Shown here piece by piece: positions 1 through 10,564 of a stretch of DNA of 64,000 nucleotides. Within the stretch, counting starts at the first letter, position 1. Each line of letters begins with the position of its first letter. Origin of the DNA: Kordiimonas sp. SCSIO 12603. GTDB taxonomy: Bacteria; Pseudomonadota; Alphaproteobacteria; Sphingomonadales; Kordiimonadaceae. A program made the translations under genes and the position numbers. Under the pieces are notes generated by a model. The model searched no databases. It saw nothing but the letters and a program-made list of their open reading frames with translations, and was not told the DNA's origin. The stretch covers positions 910,001 through 974,000 of the forward strand of contig NZ_CP073748.1 of the NCBI RefSeq assembly GCF_024398035.1, given 5' to 3'.

Positions 1-2351
<2,351 letters not shown>

Positions 2352-2439
2352 CCTCTCCATAGACAGAGAACAAAACTTTTAAATACAATTGATCATTCTC
2401 AAGCATGCATAAAACGCAAAAATCTTTACTCTTTCGTTG

Positions 2440-2555
2440 ATCTGGTGGTTATAGCAAGCCTGTCCCACCCGATCCCATCTCGAACTCGGAAGTGAAAGGG
2501 CTTCGCGCCGATGGTACTTCGGCTTAAGCCGCGGAAGAGTAGGTCGCCGCCAGAT
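2440..2555 (+). rRNA. rrf: 5S ribosomal RNA
   Basis: About 90 nt after the 23S end. The terminal helix pairs gatctggtgg with ccgccagatc. Between them are the conserved motifs cccgatcccatctcgaactcgg and gccgatggtac, and the gagtaggtcgccgcc tail seen in alphaproteobacterial 5S rRNA. Ends are set by the terminal helix and may shift by 1-2 nt. Confidence 0.97.
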
Positions 2556-2604
2556 CTACTAAAGAGTAAAGACATAAACATCTTCATCAATATCAAAAAA
2601 CAGC

Positions 2605-2630
2605 AAACCGGCCATGTGCCGGTTTTGTTG
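2605..2630 (+). terminator. Hairpin terminator after 5S rRNA
   Basis: An 8-bp stem (aaaccggc / gccggttt) with a 5-nt loop is followed by tgttgt. It lies between 5S and the tRNA, so the tRNA may be read partly by read-through or from its own promoter in 2631-2728. The U-run is short, so termination may be incomplete. Confidence 0.7.
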
Positions 2631-2728
2631 TATTAAGTGGTTCAGCTGAAAATAACAGCCTTGAGCCGCGTCACATCGGAGAATGACATCGCTAAGCGAT
2701 ACTTCGGACGGGTGACAAACATAATTGA

Positions 2729-2805
<77 letters not shown>

Positions 2806-2807
2806 TT

Positions 2808-2844
2808 AAAACCCTTATAGAACTCTGTTCTGTAAGGGTTTTTT
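2808..2844 (+). terminator. Terminator after tRNA-fMet
   Basis: The stem aaaacccttatag pairs with ctgtaagggtttt and is followed by a T-run. It lies just inside the element's left end, so the element supplies its own terminator and may insulate its integrase from rRNA transcription. Confidence 0.85.
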
Positions 2845-2953
2845 ATTATCTTCAGCCTGAAATTTGACAGTAAGAATCTCCTGCTGTTAGGCTCGCACAA
2901 GTATCACACAAAAGCACACACTCGTCTTTCATAAGCATTTTGGGGAATGCATC

Positions 2954-4147
2954 ATGGAAATACACCGGATTCTAGGTGACAAAGTCAGATTATACCGCCG
3001 TATTGAAGGCGGTGCCTGGCACGCGTCTACATATCTTGCAGGAAAAGAGCGCCGTAAGTCTACTAAACAGAAAAGTCTATCTGCTGCTAAAGAGGTTGCA
3101 GAAGACTGGTATCTGGAACTTCGTAATAAGAAACGTCATGGAGAGCTTGCTTCAGGTAAGACCTTCCGTGACGCATCCAAGAAGTTCGAGGTAGAATATG
3201 AGGTCATTACTAATGGCCGTAGAAGCCCTAAGTGGGTTCAAGGACATAAAGACAGGCTTCGCCTGCATCTGCTGCCTTTCTTAGGCCGTAAACCTCTCAA
3301 GGAGATTACATCGGGTGTCGGACAAGAGTATCGTGTTCACCGTATGACCAAACCCAAGAATTGGGATGACGATCACTTTGATTATGACAAGCTTGAGCCC
3401 AAGCCTTGGAAGCCACCAGCCCGTAATACCATTCATAATGAGATGGTAACCATGAGCATGGTGCTGAAGACCGCACAGCGTCATGGTTGGATAGACTTTA
3501 TTCCAGACTTGTCTGACCCTTACAGACGCCAGAGCAAGGTGGAACACCGTCCCTGGTTCACACAAAAAGAATATAAGCAGTTTTATGAAGCCACACGGCG
3601 TAATGCTGCTAATCCTAAGAACCCTCGTTACAAATGGTATGCGGAGCAATTGCATGATTATGTGCTGATCATGGCTAATACTGGCCTTCGCCCTGATGAG
3701 GCTAAACGTCTTGAATATAGAGACATAGAGATTGTAGACGACGAAGCCACAGGCGAGACCATTCTTGAGATTGAAGTACGCGGGAAGCGCGGTATTGGGT
3801 TTTGTAAAAGCATGCCGGGGGCGGTGCGCCCATATGAGCGTATGCTGGACCGTAATGATCCTGAACAGACGGATCGTTTGTTCCCCTCAGACTTTAAGAA
3901 GATGCTGAACGGCATCCTACACGCAGAAAAGCTGAAGTTTGACCGTAGCGGGAAAGCCCGGACGGCCTACAGCTTGCGTCATAGTTATATATGCTTCCGG
4001 CTACTCGAGGGAGCCGACATTTACCAAGTGGCTAAGAACTGCCGCACCAGCGTTGAGATGATCGAAAAACACTATGCTGCGCACCTCAAAGATATGATCG
4101 ATGCAAGTCTGGTGAATGTGCGTAAGAAAAAGGTAAAAACCATTTAA
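2954..4147 (+). CDS. Tyrosine integrase of the tRNA-fMet element
   Basis: A 397-residue site-specific tyrosine recombinase, expected to recombine the tRNA-fMet 3' end with the element's attP. The N-terminal ~190 residues are the arm- and core-binding part. The catalytic domain shows the first Arg in NTGLRPDEA, the second in YSLRHS (with Tyr where His is usual before LR), and the nucleophile Tyr in EMIEKHYAAH. The ATG at 2954 follows ggggaa. Position next to attL and orientation away from the tRNA are standard for tRNA-directed integrases. It is full length with no frameshift. The target is inferred from position. Confidence 0.93.
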   Translation: MEIHRILGDKVRLYRRIEGGAWHASTYLAGKERRKSTKQKSLSAAKEVAEDWYLELRNKKRHGELASGKTFRDASKKFEVEYEVITNGRRSPKWVQGHKDRLRLHLLPFLGRKPLKEITSGVGQEYRVHRMTKPKNWDDDHFDYDKLEPKPWKPPARNTIHNEMVTMSMVLKTAQRHGWIDFIPDLSDPYRRQSKVEHRPWFTQKEYKQFYEATRRNAANPKNPRYKWYAEQLHDYVLIMANTGLRPDEAKRLEYRDIEIVDDEATGETILEIEVRGKRGIGFCKSMPGAVRPYERMLDRNDPEQTDRLFPSDFKKMLNGILHAEKLKFDRSGKARTAYSLRHSYICFRLLEGADIYQVAKNCRTSVEMIEKHYAAHLKDMIDASLVNVRKKKVKTI

Positions 4148-4271
4148 TAAAACAACTATTAAGTGTTAGTATTTAATTCATACTATTATTAGGTGTGAAA
4201 ACAAGTGGTTTTGTATTGAATTAAATCATATCTCGACCTTACAGTAAAAAGACGGATACAGAAATAATAAT

Positions 4272-5372
4272 ATGAATGAAGACAGTTTCAAGGAACTTAC
4301 ACCAAATCCTCAAAAGGGATTGTATAATTCAGAGCATGTTATTTCTGGTATTCCTATCCCAAAAACAAAAAGAATTCAGCTTTTTAATTCGGACGAATGG
4401 GAAGAGTTTACAGAAGAGTGGGCCTCATCTCTTCAAGGTTCATATCATCGTTTACGTCGTTATGCTGGTGCTGGTGATCAGGGGCTTGATGTCGTTGGTT
4501 TTATTGAGTCTACCCAGTTCAGCGATGGGTGGGATAACTATCAATGCAAATTCTATGATCACCCATTAACACCTTCTGATGTTTGGGTGGAATTCGGAAA
4601 AATTATTTATTTTTCCTATCAAGGGAGCTATCCACCTCCTAGAAAGTATTATTTTGTAGCACCAAAACAAGTTGGTACAAAACTGGGTAGGCTGCTAGCA
4701 AACTCTCAAAAATTAAAGGATAGTTTGCAAGAAAACTGGAAAAAGTATTGCGAAAGTGACATCACATCTACAATGAAAGTAAAACTTGAAGGTGATCTTT
4801 TAGCTTATTTTGATAATTTTGATTTCACAATATTTGATACGGTTTCACTCGTTGAAATGATTGAGCAACATGTTTCAACTCCGTTTCATGTCACAAGGTT
4901 TGGAGGTGGACTCGGTCCTCGTCCAGCACCTGAAATTCCTCCTAAAGATACAATATCTCTTGATCACCGTTATGTACGTCAGCTTCTTAGTGTATATGCA
5001 CAATCTATAGGAGAGCCTCAGAGGTCAGTTGATTTGTCTTTGTTGGATAAAGACCCTGGCATAAAAAAGAAATTCCAAAGACAACGTGAACGTTTTTATC
5101 ACGCAGAATCTTTACGAAATTTTTCACGTGATACCGTTCCTCCTGGAGTTTTTGAAGAACTCCAAAATGATATTTTTGATGGAGTTGTTGATGTATGCGA
5201 ATCTCAGTATGAGACTGACATAGATCGATTAGCTACCACATTAACTCAGGCCGCAAAAGTCTCGGTTGAGGCTAGTCCGCTTGCTAGCGTAACACGTGTT
5301 CGCGACAAACAGGGCATGTGCCATCAGTTAGTAAATGATGAGAAATTAGACTGGAGTAACGAAGATGACTGA
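4272..5372 (+). CDS. ABC-3C system, nuclease-like component
   Basis: A 366-residue protein starting an operon of three. Residues ~38-110 look like an Mrr/PD-(D/E)xK-type nuclease core: the motif GAGDQGLDVVGF precedes a beta strand ending YQCKFY, giving the D...QxK pair expected for such a fold. The C-terminal half is helical and resembles the C-terminal domain of ABC three-component proteins. The gene overlaps the next by 8 bp, showing translational coupling. ABC-3C sets combine a Rad50/SMC-like ATPase, a small middle protein and a nuclease-like or other effector, and were proposed as conflict systems. No strong ribosome binding site precedes the ATG. The family call rests mainly on the middle component and on gene order; the nuclease activity is inferred. 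Confidence 0.72.
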   Translation: MNEDSFKELTPNPQKGLYNSEHVISGIPIPKTKRIQLFNSDEWEEFTEEWASSLQGSYHRLRRYAGAGDQGLDVVGFIESTQFSDGWDNYQCKFYDHPLTPSDVWVEFGKIIYFSYQGSYPPPRKYYFVAPKQVGTKLGRLLANSQKLKDSLQENWKKYCESDITSTMKVKLEGDLLAYFDNFDFTIFDTVSLVEMIEQHVSTPFHVTRFGGGLGPRPAPEIPPKDTISLDHRYVRQLLSVYAQSIGEPQRSVDLSLLDKDPGIKKKFQRQRERFYHAESLRNFSRDTVPPGVFEELQNDIFDGVVDVCESQYETDIDRLATTLTQAAKVSVEASPLASVTRVRDKQGMCHQLVNDEKLDWSNEDD

Positions 5373-5856
5373 ACTTAAAAAATTAGACGTTACTCTTTTC
5401 AATAGCGCTTTGGAGACCGGCGTTCGCTCATTGGCCATACTTACTGCTAACTATCCTAATACTTTAGATTTACAACGGTTAGTGGACTTCGATTATATGG
5501 TTGTTCACTCAGGTGATGTCGATGGCCCGGAAAGCCTTCACCCTCCATTGCCTATGAGAGAGGGCGAACTCCTTGTGAGGCGTAAAATTATTGAATCTGG
5601 ACTCTCATTAATGATGAGTCGAGGTTTGGTTACGAGAGTAACCTCTTCAAAAGGAATTTTGTATCAAGCCAGCGATTACGCTAAGCCATTTGTTGATTCA
5701 TTTTGCACATCTTATATGCGTTCGTTATTGGAAAGGGCCAATTGGGTGGCTGAGACATTTGGTAATGCAGATACAATAGAACTCCACACATTAATAAACA
5801 GCTTTTTTGATAAGTGGACTACTCAATTTCACTCACCTCAAAAGGTAGGCAGTTAA
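5365..5856 (+). CDS. ABC-3C system middle component (type 2-like)
   Basis: A 163-residue protein. The segment from residue ~29, with LDLQRLVDFDYMVVHSGD, GPESLHPP, GELLVRR and SLMMSRGL, closely matches what I recall of ABC-three component middle component 2 proteins. These are small, winged-helix-like proteins encoded between the effector and the ATPase. It overlaps the upstream gene by 8 bp and ends 4 bp before the ATPase gene, so the three are one translationally coupled operon. The role is inferred to be bridging or regulatory within the complex. Confidence 0.75.
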   Translation: MTELKKLDVTLFNSALETGVRSLAILTANYPNTLDLQRLVDFDYMVVHSGDVDGPESLHPPLPMREGELLVRRKIIESGLSLMMSRGLVTRVTSSKGILYQASDYAKPFVDSFCTSYMRSLLERANWVAETFGNADTIELHTLINSFFDKWTTQFHSPQKVGS

Positions 5857-5860
5857 TTAG

Positions 5861-7723
5861 ATGCAAGAAACTATTAAAATAAGACAGATTTGTTTCTTAG
5901 GTCCCCATGTTGAACCTGCTTCGCTTTCCTTCGCTCAAGGTTTGAGTGTTATATGTGGTGCTTCTGATACTGGTAAATCATTTCTCATTGAGGCTATTGA
6001 TTTCCTTTTGGGTGGAAAAGATTTGCGAAAGATTCCTGAACTTGATGGATATGAGCGCGCACGTATTTCTATCGAGTCTTCCAAAAAAGAAATATGGACT
6101 TTTGAACGAAGTATTGAAGGTGGTAACTATCTAGAATTCAAAGGCATTATTGGTTCGGCAACGGATGTACAACATACGAGTACAATTAATGTAAAACATG
6201 CGGCTGGCAAAGAAAATAACATTTCGGGCTGGATGCTAGGTGCAATAGATTTGCTTGATAAGTCATTACGCAAAAATGCACGTGGAGAATGTCGTTCGTT
6301 AAGTTTCCGTGATATAGCTAGGTTAATCATTGTTAATGAGCAAGAAATTATTCGTCAAGAATCTCCATTCTTAACCGGACAGTTTATAACTAAGACCGCT
6401 GAAAAATCCGTCCTAAAATTACTACTTACAGGCATAGATGATAGCGCAATAGTTCTTGCAGATGCCCGTAAAAAATCTGAAATGAGCGACTTTGCAAAAG
6501 CTGAACTTCTTGAACAATGGATAAGCGACCTAGAGGATGAAATTACTCAGCAAGGGTTTAGTCGTGAAGAACTTAAAGGTAAACTTAGCAGGTTGGAAGA
6601 GTCAATTGCAATAAGCAAAGAACAACTACAATTAACTCAGTCACAGCTTAAAGAAATGACTACCTACAGGCGGATCATTATAAAAGATCGTGAAAAGGTT
6701 GCAGACCGAATAGATGATATTGCGAATATGCTTGAAAGGTTTTTGCTTTTAAAGGCTCAATACATGACCGACCTAGATCGCCTCATGGCAATCGAGGAAA
6801 CGGGCTCGCTTTTTATTCATCATGAACGGGTATCTTGCCCACTTTGCGGGGCTTTACCTGATGCGCAACATAGCAGTACAGAGTGCGATGGTGATGTGGA
6901 AGCTATTGTCACTGCCGCATCTGCGGAAATGGAAAAAATAAAAAAACTTGCTAGTGATCTTGAGGCAACAATATCTGCCTTGCATATAGAGTCATCGCGA
7001 CTTTCGGAGGAGCTTGTTAGTATAGAGGATCACTTTAATGGAATTGATGGTAAAATTAAGCGCGCGATCGCCCCAGAACTAACAGATGCTCAATCAAATT
7101 ATTCTAGGTATGTAGACGAAAGAAGTACAGTTATCTCAAATCTTTCTCTATTTAATAGGTTAGACAAAATCCACAAACAAAGAGAAGAGCTTTTTGGTGA
7201 TGAAGATGGGCAGGATAACGGGGATCAAAAAATTCCAGCAAAGTTATCCTCACAAAGTTTGTATGACTTTTCTCAAACTGTTCAAAAAATATTAGAGGCT
7301 TGGGATTTCCCTGATATAGGCAGTGTTCATTTTGATGAAAAAACGATGGATTTTGTTATTGATGGTAAGCTTCGCGGAAACAGGGGTAAAGGCTTGAGGG
7401 CCATTACACATGCAGCTGCTACGTTAGGTTTATTAGAATTTTGCAAAGAGCACTCATTGCCACACCCTGGATTTGTCGTACTCGATTCTCCGTTGCTCGC
7501 GTATTATAAACCAGAAGGTGAAGATGATAGCCTGCAAGGGTCAACTCTTAAGAAAAAGTTTTATAAGTACTTGATTGAAGAGCACTCAGACAGTCAAGTT
7601 ATCATTGTTGAAAACGAACACCCTCCAGAAAGCTTTGAAAAACAGCTTGATTTAACTGTATTTACAAAAAACCCTAACCATGGGCGTTTTGGTCTTTTAC
7701 CTCCACTTCAAAACAAGGTCTAA
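5861..7723 (+). CDS. ABC-3C system Rad50/SMC-like ATPase (DUF3732-like)
   Basis: A 620-residue ATPase. Walker A is GASDTGKSFLIEAIDF near residue 32. The middle ~240-440 is coiled coil, broken by a zinc-hook-like CPLCG near residue 326. The C-terminal lobe carries Walker B in FVVLDSPLL near residue 544. This is the Rad50/SMC layout, with the two ATPase halves brought together by an antiparallel coiled coil. It is the last gene of the ABC-3C operon. Such ATPases are thought to sense DNA ends or foreign nucleoprotein and activate the partner nuclease. The assignment to the family is good; the trigger is unknown. Confidence 0.8.
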   Translation: MQETIKIRQICFLGPHVEPASLSFAQGLSVICGASDTGKSFLIEAIDFLLGGKDLRKIPELDGYERARISIESSKKEIWTFERSIEGGNYLEFKGIIGSATDVQHTSTINVKHAAGKENNISGWMLGAIDLLDKSLRKNARGECRSLSFRDIARLIIVNEQEIIRQESPFLTGQFITKTAEKSVLKLLLTGIDDSAIVLADARKKSEMSDFAKAELLEQWISDLEDEITQQGFSREELKGKLSRLEESIAISKEQLQLTQSQLKEMTTYRRIIIKDREKVADRIDDIANMLERFLLLKAQYMTDLDRLMAIEETGSLFIHHERVSCPLCGALPDAQHSSTECDGDVEAIVTAASAEMEKIKKLASDLEATISALHIESSRLSEELVSIEDHFNGIDGKIKRAIAPELTDAQSNYSRYVDERSTVISNLSLFNRLDKIHKQREELFGDEDGQDNGDQKIPAKLSSQSLYDFSQTVQKILEAWDFPDIGSVHFDEKTMDFVIDGKLRGNRGKGLRAITHAAATLGLLEFCKEHSLPHPGFVVLDSPLLAYYKPEGEDDSLQGSTLKKKFYKYLIEEHSDSQVIIVENEHPPESFEKQLDLTVFTKNPNHGRFGLLPPLQNKV

Positions 7724-7787
7724 AGCTTATTATAAGATAAAGCGTTTTCATAAGGCTGACGTCTGCTTTTGACCGCGGGTAAACACA

Positions 7788-8366
7788 TTACACCCACATC
7801 CGACTAACCAACTCGCGCCTTTCATCCCCTACAGCATCAACATAGATGGCCGTAGTGGACATGTTCGCATGGCCTAACATTGATTGTACGATGTTGAGCG
7901 GTACGTTGTGGGTAACAGCATGTATTCCAAATGAGTGCCTTAATCCTTTGCAGGTTCCATATGGCATTTGGGTATTGATGTTAGCTTGATCCATCGTAGC
8001 TTTTATTAGTCGCCAGGTGTGAGAGCGCGACCAAGCCCATAGTATGTCTTGAGTATGGTTTTTTAAGCTGTGAACAGCGGCCAACTCTTCTAAAAACGCC
8101 ATAGGTACAGGGATAGGTCTGTAATGCGGTGTGGCGCGGCGTTTCTTGAGGGAGCGGATAACAATCTCACCTCCAGCCATATCTACTCGGTCAGCAGTTA
8201 AATTCAGCGCCTCGCTAACACGGCATCCGGTATAATATAAAAGTTGGCAGAGGGTTCTAACCTTTTCAGGTTGCTTTTGAGCTGCTTCAAAGAAGGCTTG
8301 ACGCTCATCTTGCGTTAAATAAAGCCGTTTTCCTTGTGCGTTATAAAGTGAGTAAGTCAGCGCCAT
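7788..8366 (-). CDS. Compact tyrosine recombinase (catalytic domain only)
   Basis: A 192-residue recombinase without the N-terminal core-binding domain of full integrases. Catalytic residues are visible: first Arg in YTGCRVSEALN, the H/K-x-x-R box as KGLRHSFGIHA (Lys in place of His), then LGHANMSTTAIYVDA with His and the nucleophilic Tyr. It is oriented away from two inverted 27-bp dyad sites at 8462-8488 and 9044-9070, the first lying 95 bp upstream of its start. That placement suggests the dyads are its recombination targets (inference). It lies between the ABC-3C operon and a lipoprotein gene. Intact and unlikely to be a remnant, since all catalytic residues remain. Confidence 0.85.
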   Translation of the reverse strand: MALTYSLYNAQGKRLYLTQDERQAFFEAAQKQPEKVRTLCQLLYYTGCRVSEALNLTADRVDMAGGEIVIRSLKKRRATPHYRPIPVPMAFLEELAAVHSLKNHTQDILWAWSRSHTWRLIKATMDQANINTQMPYGTCKGLRHSFGIHAVTHNVPLNIVQSMLGHANMSTTAIYVDAVGDERRELVSRMWV

Positions 8367-8461
8367 AATTCATTCTCGCGTGTACCCCCTTTATTTGTAC
8401 AGAAACGCGCGGTTTTACCCTACGCGTTCCCCCTTCTTTTCCCTCTATGCCGCGGCAGTCA

Positions 8462-8488
8462 TGCAACAGAATTGTACATAGTGTTGCA
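8462..8488. repeat. Dyad site 1, candidate recombination site
   Basis: 27 bp made of a left arm TGCAACAGAAT, a 5-bp centre TGTAC and a right arm ATAGTGTTGCA. The right arm is identical to the matching arm of site 2 read on the opposite strand; the left arm differs from a perfect palindrome at two bases. Size and shape resemble a tyrosine recombinase crossover site (dif is 11-6-11), or alternatively a regulator operator. Confidence 0.7.
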
Positions 8489-8619
8489 TGGACGGTGTTC
8501 TGTTTCCGTCTAAATCTCTGTTTTTCTAGAGGTATGTCTAGGTTGGGTAGGTGCACATTAGTTCATGATCTTGAAGCAGGGAAAATACAGTTCAGATGGT
8601 TCACTTGATTGGAAGAAAT

Positions 8620-9021
8620 ATGAAAGCTCAGTTCTTGGTTCTCATAAGCTCATTGGCGTTATTAACGGCATGTTCTGAGCAACGAGATGATCAGCATTTA
8701 TTAGTGGGAGAATGGAAAAAAGCTCACAGTCCCAAAATGGATATTTTTGACGATGGTGTTGGTGTTCACTTGCTTGAGGAGTACGTAATTTATGAACGTG
8801 TTGAGAGCGGCGACCAACTTGTTTTCAAAATGCTTGAGGTAAACTTCGGGGGCGAACTTAGCTATGAGATAGAGATTTCTTGCGACTATGAAGTTTCATC
8901 TGATCGGTTGGTTACTAAAGACTGTGAAGTAGATACAAGCCCGGCTATTACAAATGGCCAAGATTTCTTTGATCAAATTGTGGAAGATGCACTGCAAGGC
9001 GTTTGGGCGAGGAAATATTAA
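8620..9021 (+). CDS. Small lipoprotein, unknown function
   Basis: A 133-residue protein from the ATG at 8620, which has ggaag at the right distance; an upstream in-frame ATG at 8596 lacks one. Residues 1-18 form a lipoprotein signal peptide with lipobox LLTAC and Cys18. The mature part is acidic, mainly beta by pattern, and has two Cys in the later half (ISCDYE and TKDCEVD) that could form a disulfide. I do not recognise the family. The gene is the only one between the two inverted 27-bp dyads, so it may be a cassette or invertible segment served by the adjacent recombinase. Confidence 0.75.
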   Translation: MKAQFLVLISSLALLTACSEQRDDQHLLVGEWKKAHSPKMDIFDDGVGVHLLEEYVIYERVESGDQLVFKMLEVNFGGELSYEIEISCDYEVSSDRLVTKDCEVDTSPAITNGQDFFDQIVEDALQGVWARKY

Positions 9022-9043
9022 TAAAATCAATGTCTTGCAGCTA

Positions 9044-9070
9044 TGCAACACTATGTACAATAGTGTTGCA
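9044..9070. repeat. Dyad site 2, candidate recombination site
   Basis: 27 bp with perfect 11-bp inverted arms (TGCAACACTAT and ATAGTGTTGCA) around GTACA. Its reverse complement matches site 1 at 25 of 27 positions, so the two sites are in inverted orientation with a 555-bp interval. Confidence 0.75.
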
Positions 9071-9135
9071 CATTGGGTCAATCTTCAATTTAGGTAATGT
9101 CATTTAATCTTAATAAGAGTGATTGAATAAGGATT

Positions 9136-9163
9136 TTGCCTTTAAAGCTGTAATGAGTATAAT
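9136..9163 (+). promoter_or_regulatory. Sigma-70-like promoter of the ABC importer operon
   Basis: TTGCCT at 9136-9141, a 16-bp spacer and a perfect TATAAT at 9158-9163, with the first start codon 40 bp further on. It lies outside the interval bounded by the dyad sites, so the operon would keep its promoter in either orientation of that interval. Confidence 0.65.
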
Positions 9164-9202
9164 TATTCTGAACATATAAAATATAATTTTATAAGGAAAT
9201 TT

Positions 9203-10555
9203 TTGATCGTGAAGAAAATAGCTATAGGTGGTTTTTTAGTGATTTTAGTTGCGGTCGCAGCTTTCTATTATTTGTCTCCTCAAAATATTTCGAATACAAA
9301 AAAGATACGTATTATTGGAGAAGCATACGCTCCGCTTACTGCCTTGGCTGGTATGAAGAGTCAATTTGAGCAAGAAACTGGTATTGAAGTAGAGATCGTA
9401 GAAAAAGATCATATGGCGGTCGTTACTGAGTTATCTCAGGAGCTAAGCTCTAGAAATGTCACGTACGATTTAATTCTCATGCCCCACCGTTTATTAGGGC
9501 GATTAGTTGAAAACCAACAGGTACAGCCGTTGACGCCCTTTTTAAAAAAGGATGCTCAAGCCTCATTTAAACCTGAGCAGGACCTTTTTGAAAATTGGTG
9601 GAAAGAAACTGGGTGGTACAAAGGGGAACTGTATGGTTTTCCGTTCACTAATTTAACCATGTATGTTGCCTATCAGAAAGATTTAATAAACGATCCAGAG
9701 GAACAAAAAAGATTTCAGACAAGGTTTGGTCGTGACTTAACAGTTCCAAAAAATTGGTCCGAATATATAGAAGTAGCAGAGTTTTTTAATCGACCAGAGG
9801 AGGGCCTTTTTGGCACATATATTCAAGGACAACAACATGTAGCTTTATGGTATGAGTGGCTTAATTTTGCCTATTCATTTGGTGGAAGAATTTTAGAAAC
9901 GGAAGCGGGAAGCTCCTATGGCGATATCGTGGTGAACTCGCCACAAAACCTTGAAGCAACCAGAGTGTACATGGATTTAGTAAAGTATAGCCCGCCGGAA
10001 ACACTAAATTACAACTGGGATGATGCTTTAGCATCATTGCAGCAAGGCAGAGTCTTCATGGGAATCATTTGGCATGATCAAACCCCTTTTCTTGAAGATA
10101 TAGAGCAATCGAAAATGGCAGGCAAGATTGGCTACACGACAATCCCTACCAATAGTGGGGCTCCTAAAAGCCAGTTGGAGGGATGGTCATATTTGATTCC
10201 TAAAGAGTCTAAAAACCCATCAGAGGCATTTGAATTTATTCGATGGGCAATGTCTCAATCTGTTCAAGTAGCACAAACCTTGGCCGGAGGAGCGTCTGCG
10301 TTAAAATCGACCTACCAAGACGAAAACGTCAAATCTATTCCATACGTACCTGTTTTTCTAGAGAGTGTACCGGTTGCTATACCTAAACCAACGGTCCCTG
10401 AATCTGCACAAATTACAGAGGTTATGCAAAAAGGACTTTCTGAGATATTAGTTGGTAAAGTTACGCCAAAAGATGGATTAGATAATATCGCTATTCAATT
10501 AAAAGAAATCTTAGGTGATAAAGCTCAAATGAGATATTTACCGAATAAAAATTAG
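9203..10555 (+). CDS. Membrane-anchored ABC substrate-binding protein (sugar-type)
   Basis: A 450-residue type 1 extracellular solute-binding protein. Residues ~4-25 form a single hydrophobic anchor without a lipobox Cys, so it is likely membrane-tethered. The binding-protein fold follows from IRIIGEAYAPLTAL, with YDLILMPHRLLG, FENWWKETGWYKG, FPFTNLTMYVAY, YEWLNFAYSFGGR and EGWSYLIPKES. The start is TTG at 9203 or GTG at 9209, both behind aaggaaa. It heads an operon with two permeases, an ATPase and a methyltransferase. The ligand is unknown; by family a sugar, polyol or glycerol-phosphate-like compound. Each listed motif has a counterpart in the C-terminal domain of the NACHT protein at 14391-17678, which is unusual and suggests common ligand or partner recognition. 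Confidence 0.88.
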   Translation: MIVKKIAIGGFLVILVAVAAFYYLSPQNISNTKKIRIIGEAYAPLTALAGMKSQFEQETGIEVEIVEKDHMAVVTELSQELSSRNVTYDLILMPHRLLGRLVENQQVQPLTPFLKKDAQASFKPEQDLFENWWKETGWYKGELYGFPFTNLTMYVAYQKDLINDPEEQKRFQTRFGRDLTVPKNWSEYIEVAEFFNRPEEGLFGTYIQGQQHVALWYEWLNFAYSFGGRILETEAGSSYGDIVVNSPQNLEATRVYMDLVKYSPPETLNYNWDDALASLQQGRVFMGIIWHDQTPFLEDIEQSKMAGKIGYTTIPTNSGAPKSQLEGWSYLIPKESKNPSEAFEFIRWAMSQSVQVAQTLAGGASALKSTYQDENVKSIPYVPVFLESVPVAIPKPTVPESAQITEVMQKGLSEILVGKVTPKDGLDNIAIQLKEILGDKAQMRYLPNKN

Positions 10556-10564
10556 GGTATTTAC

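Noticed and set aside
8393-8420. Further tgtac / gtaca inverted pair upstream of the compact recombinase gene, as a third recombination site
   Set aside because: Lacks the tgcaaca arms of the two dyads; similarity is limited to the short centre.
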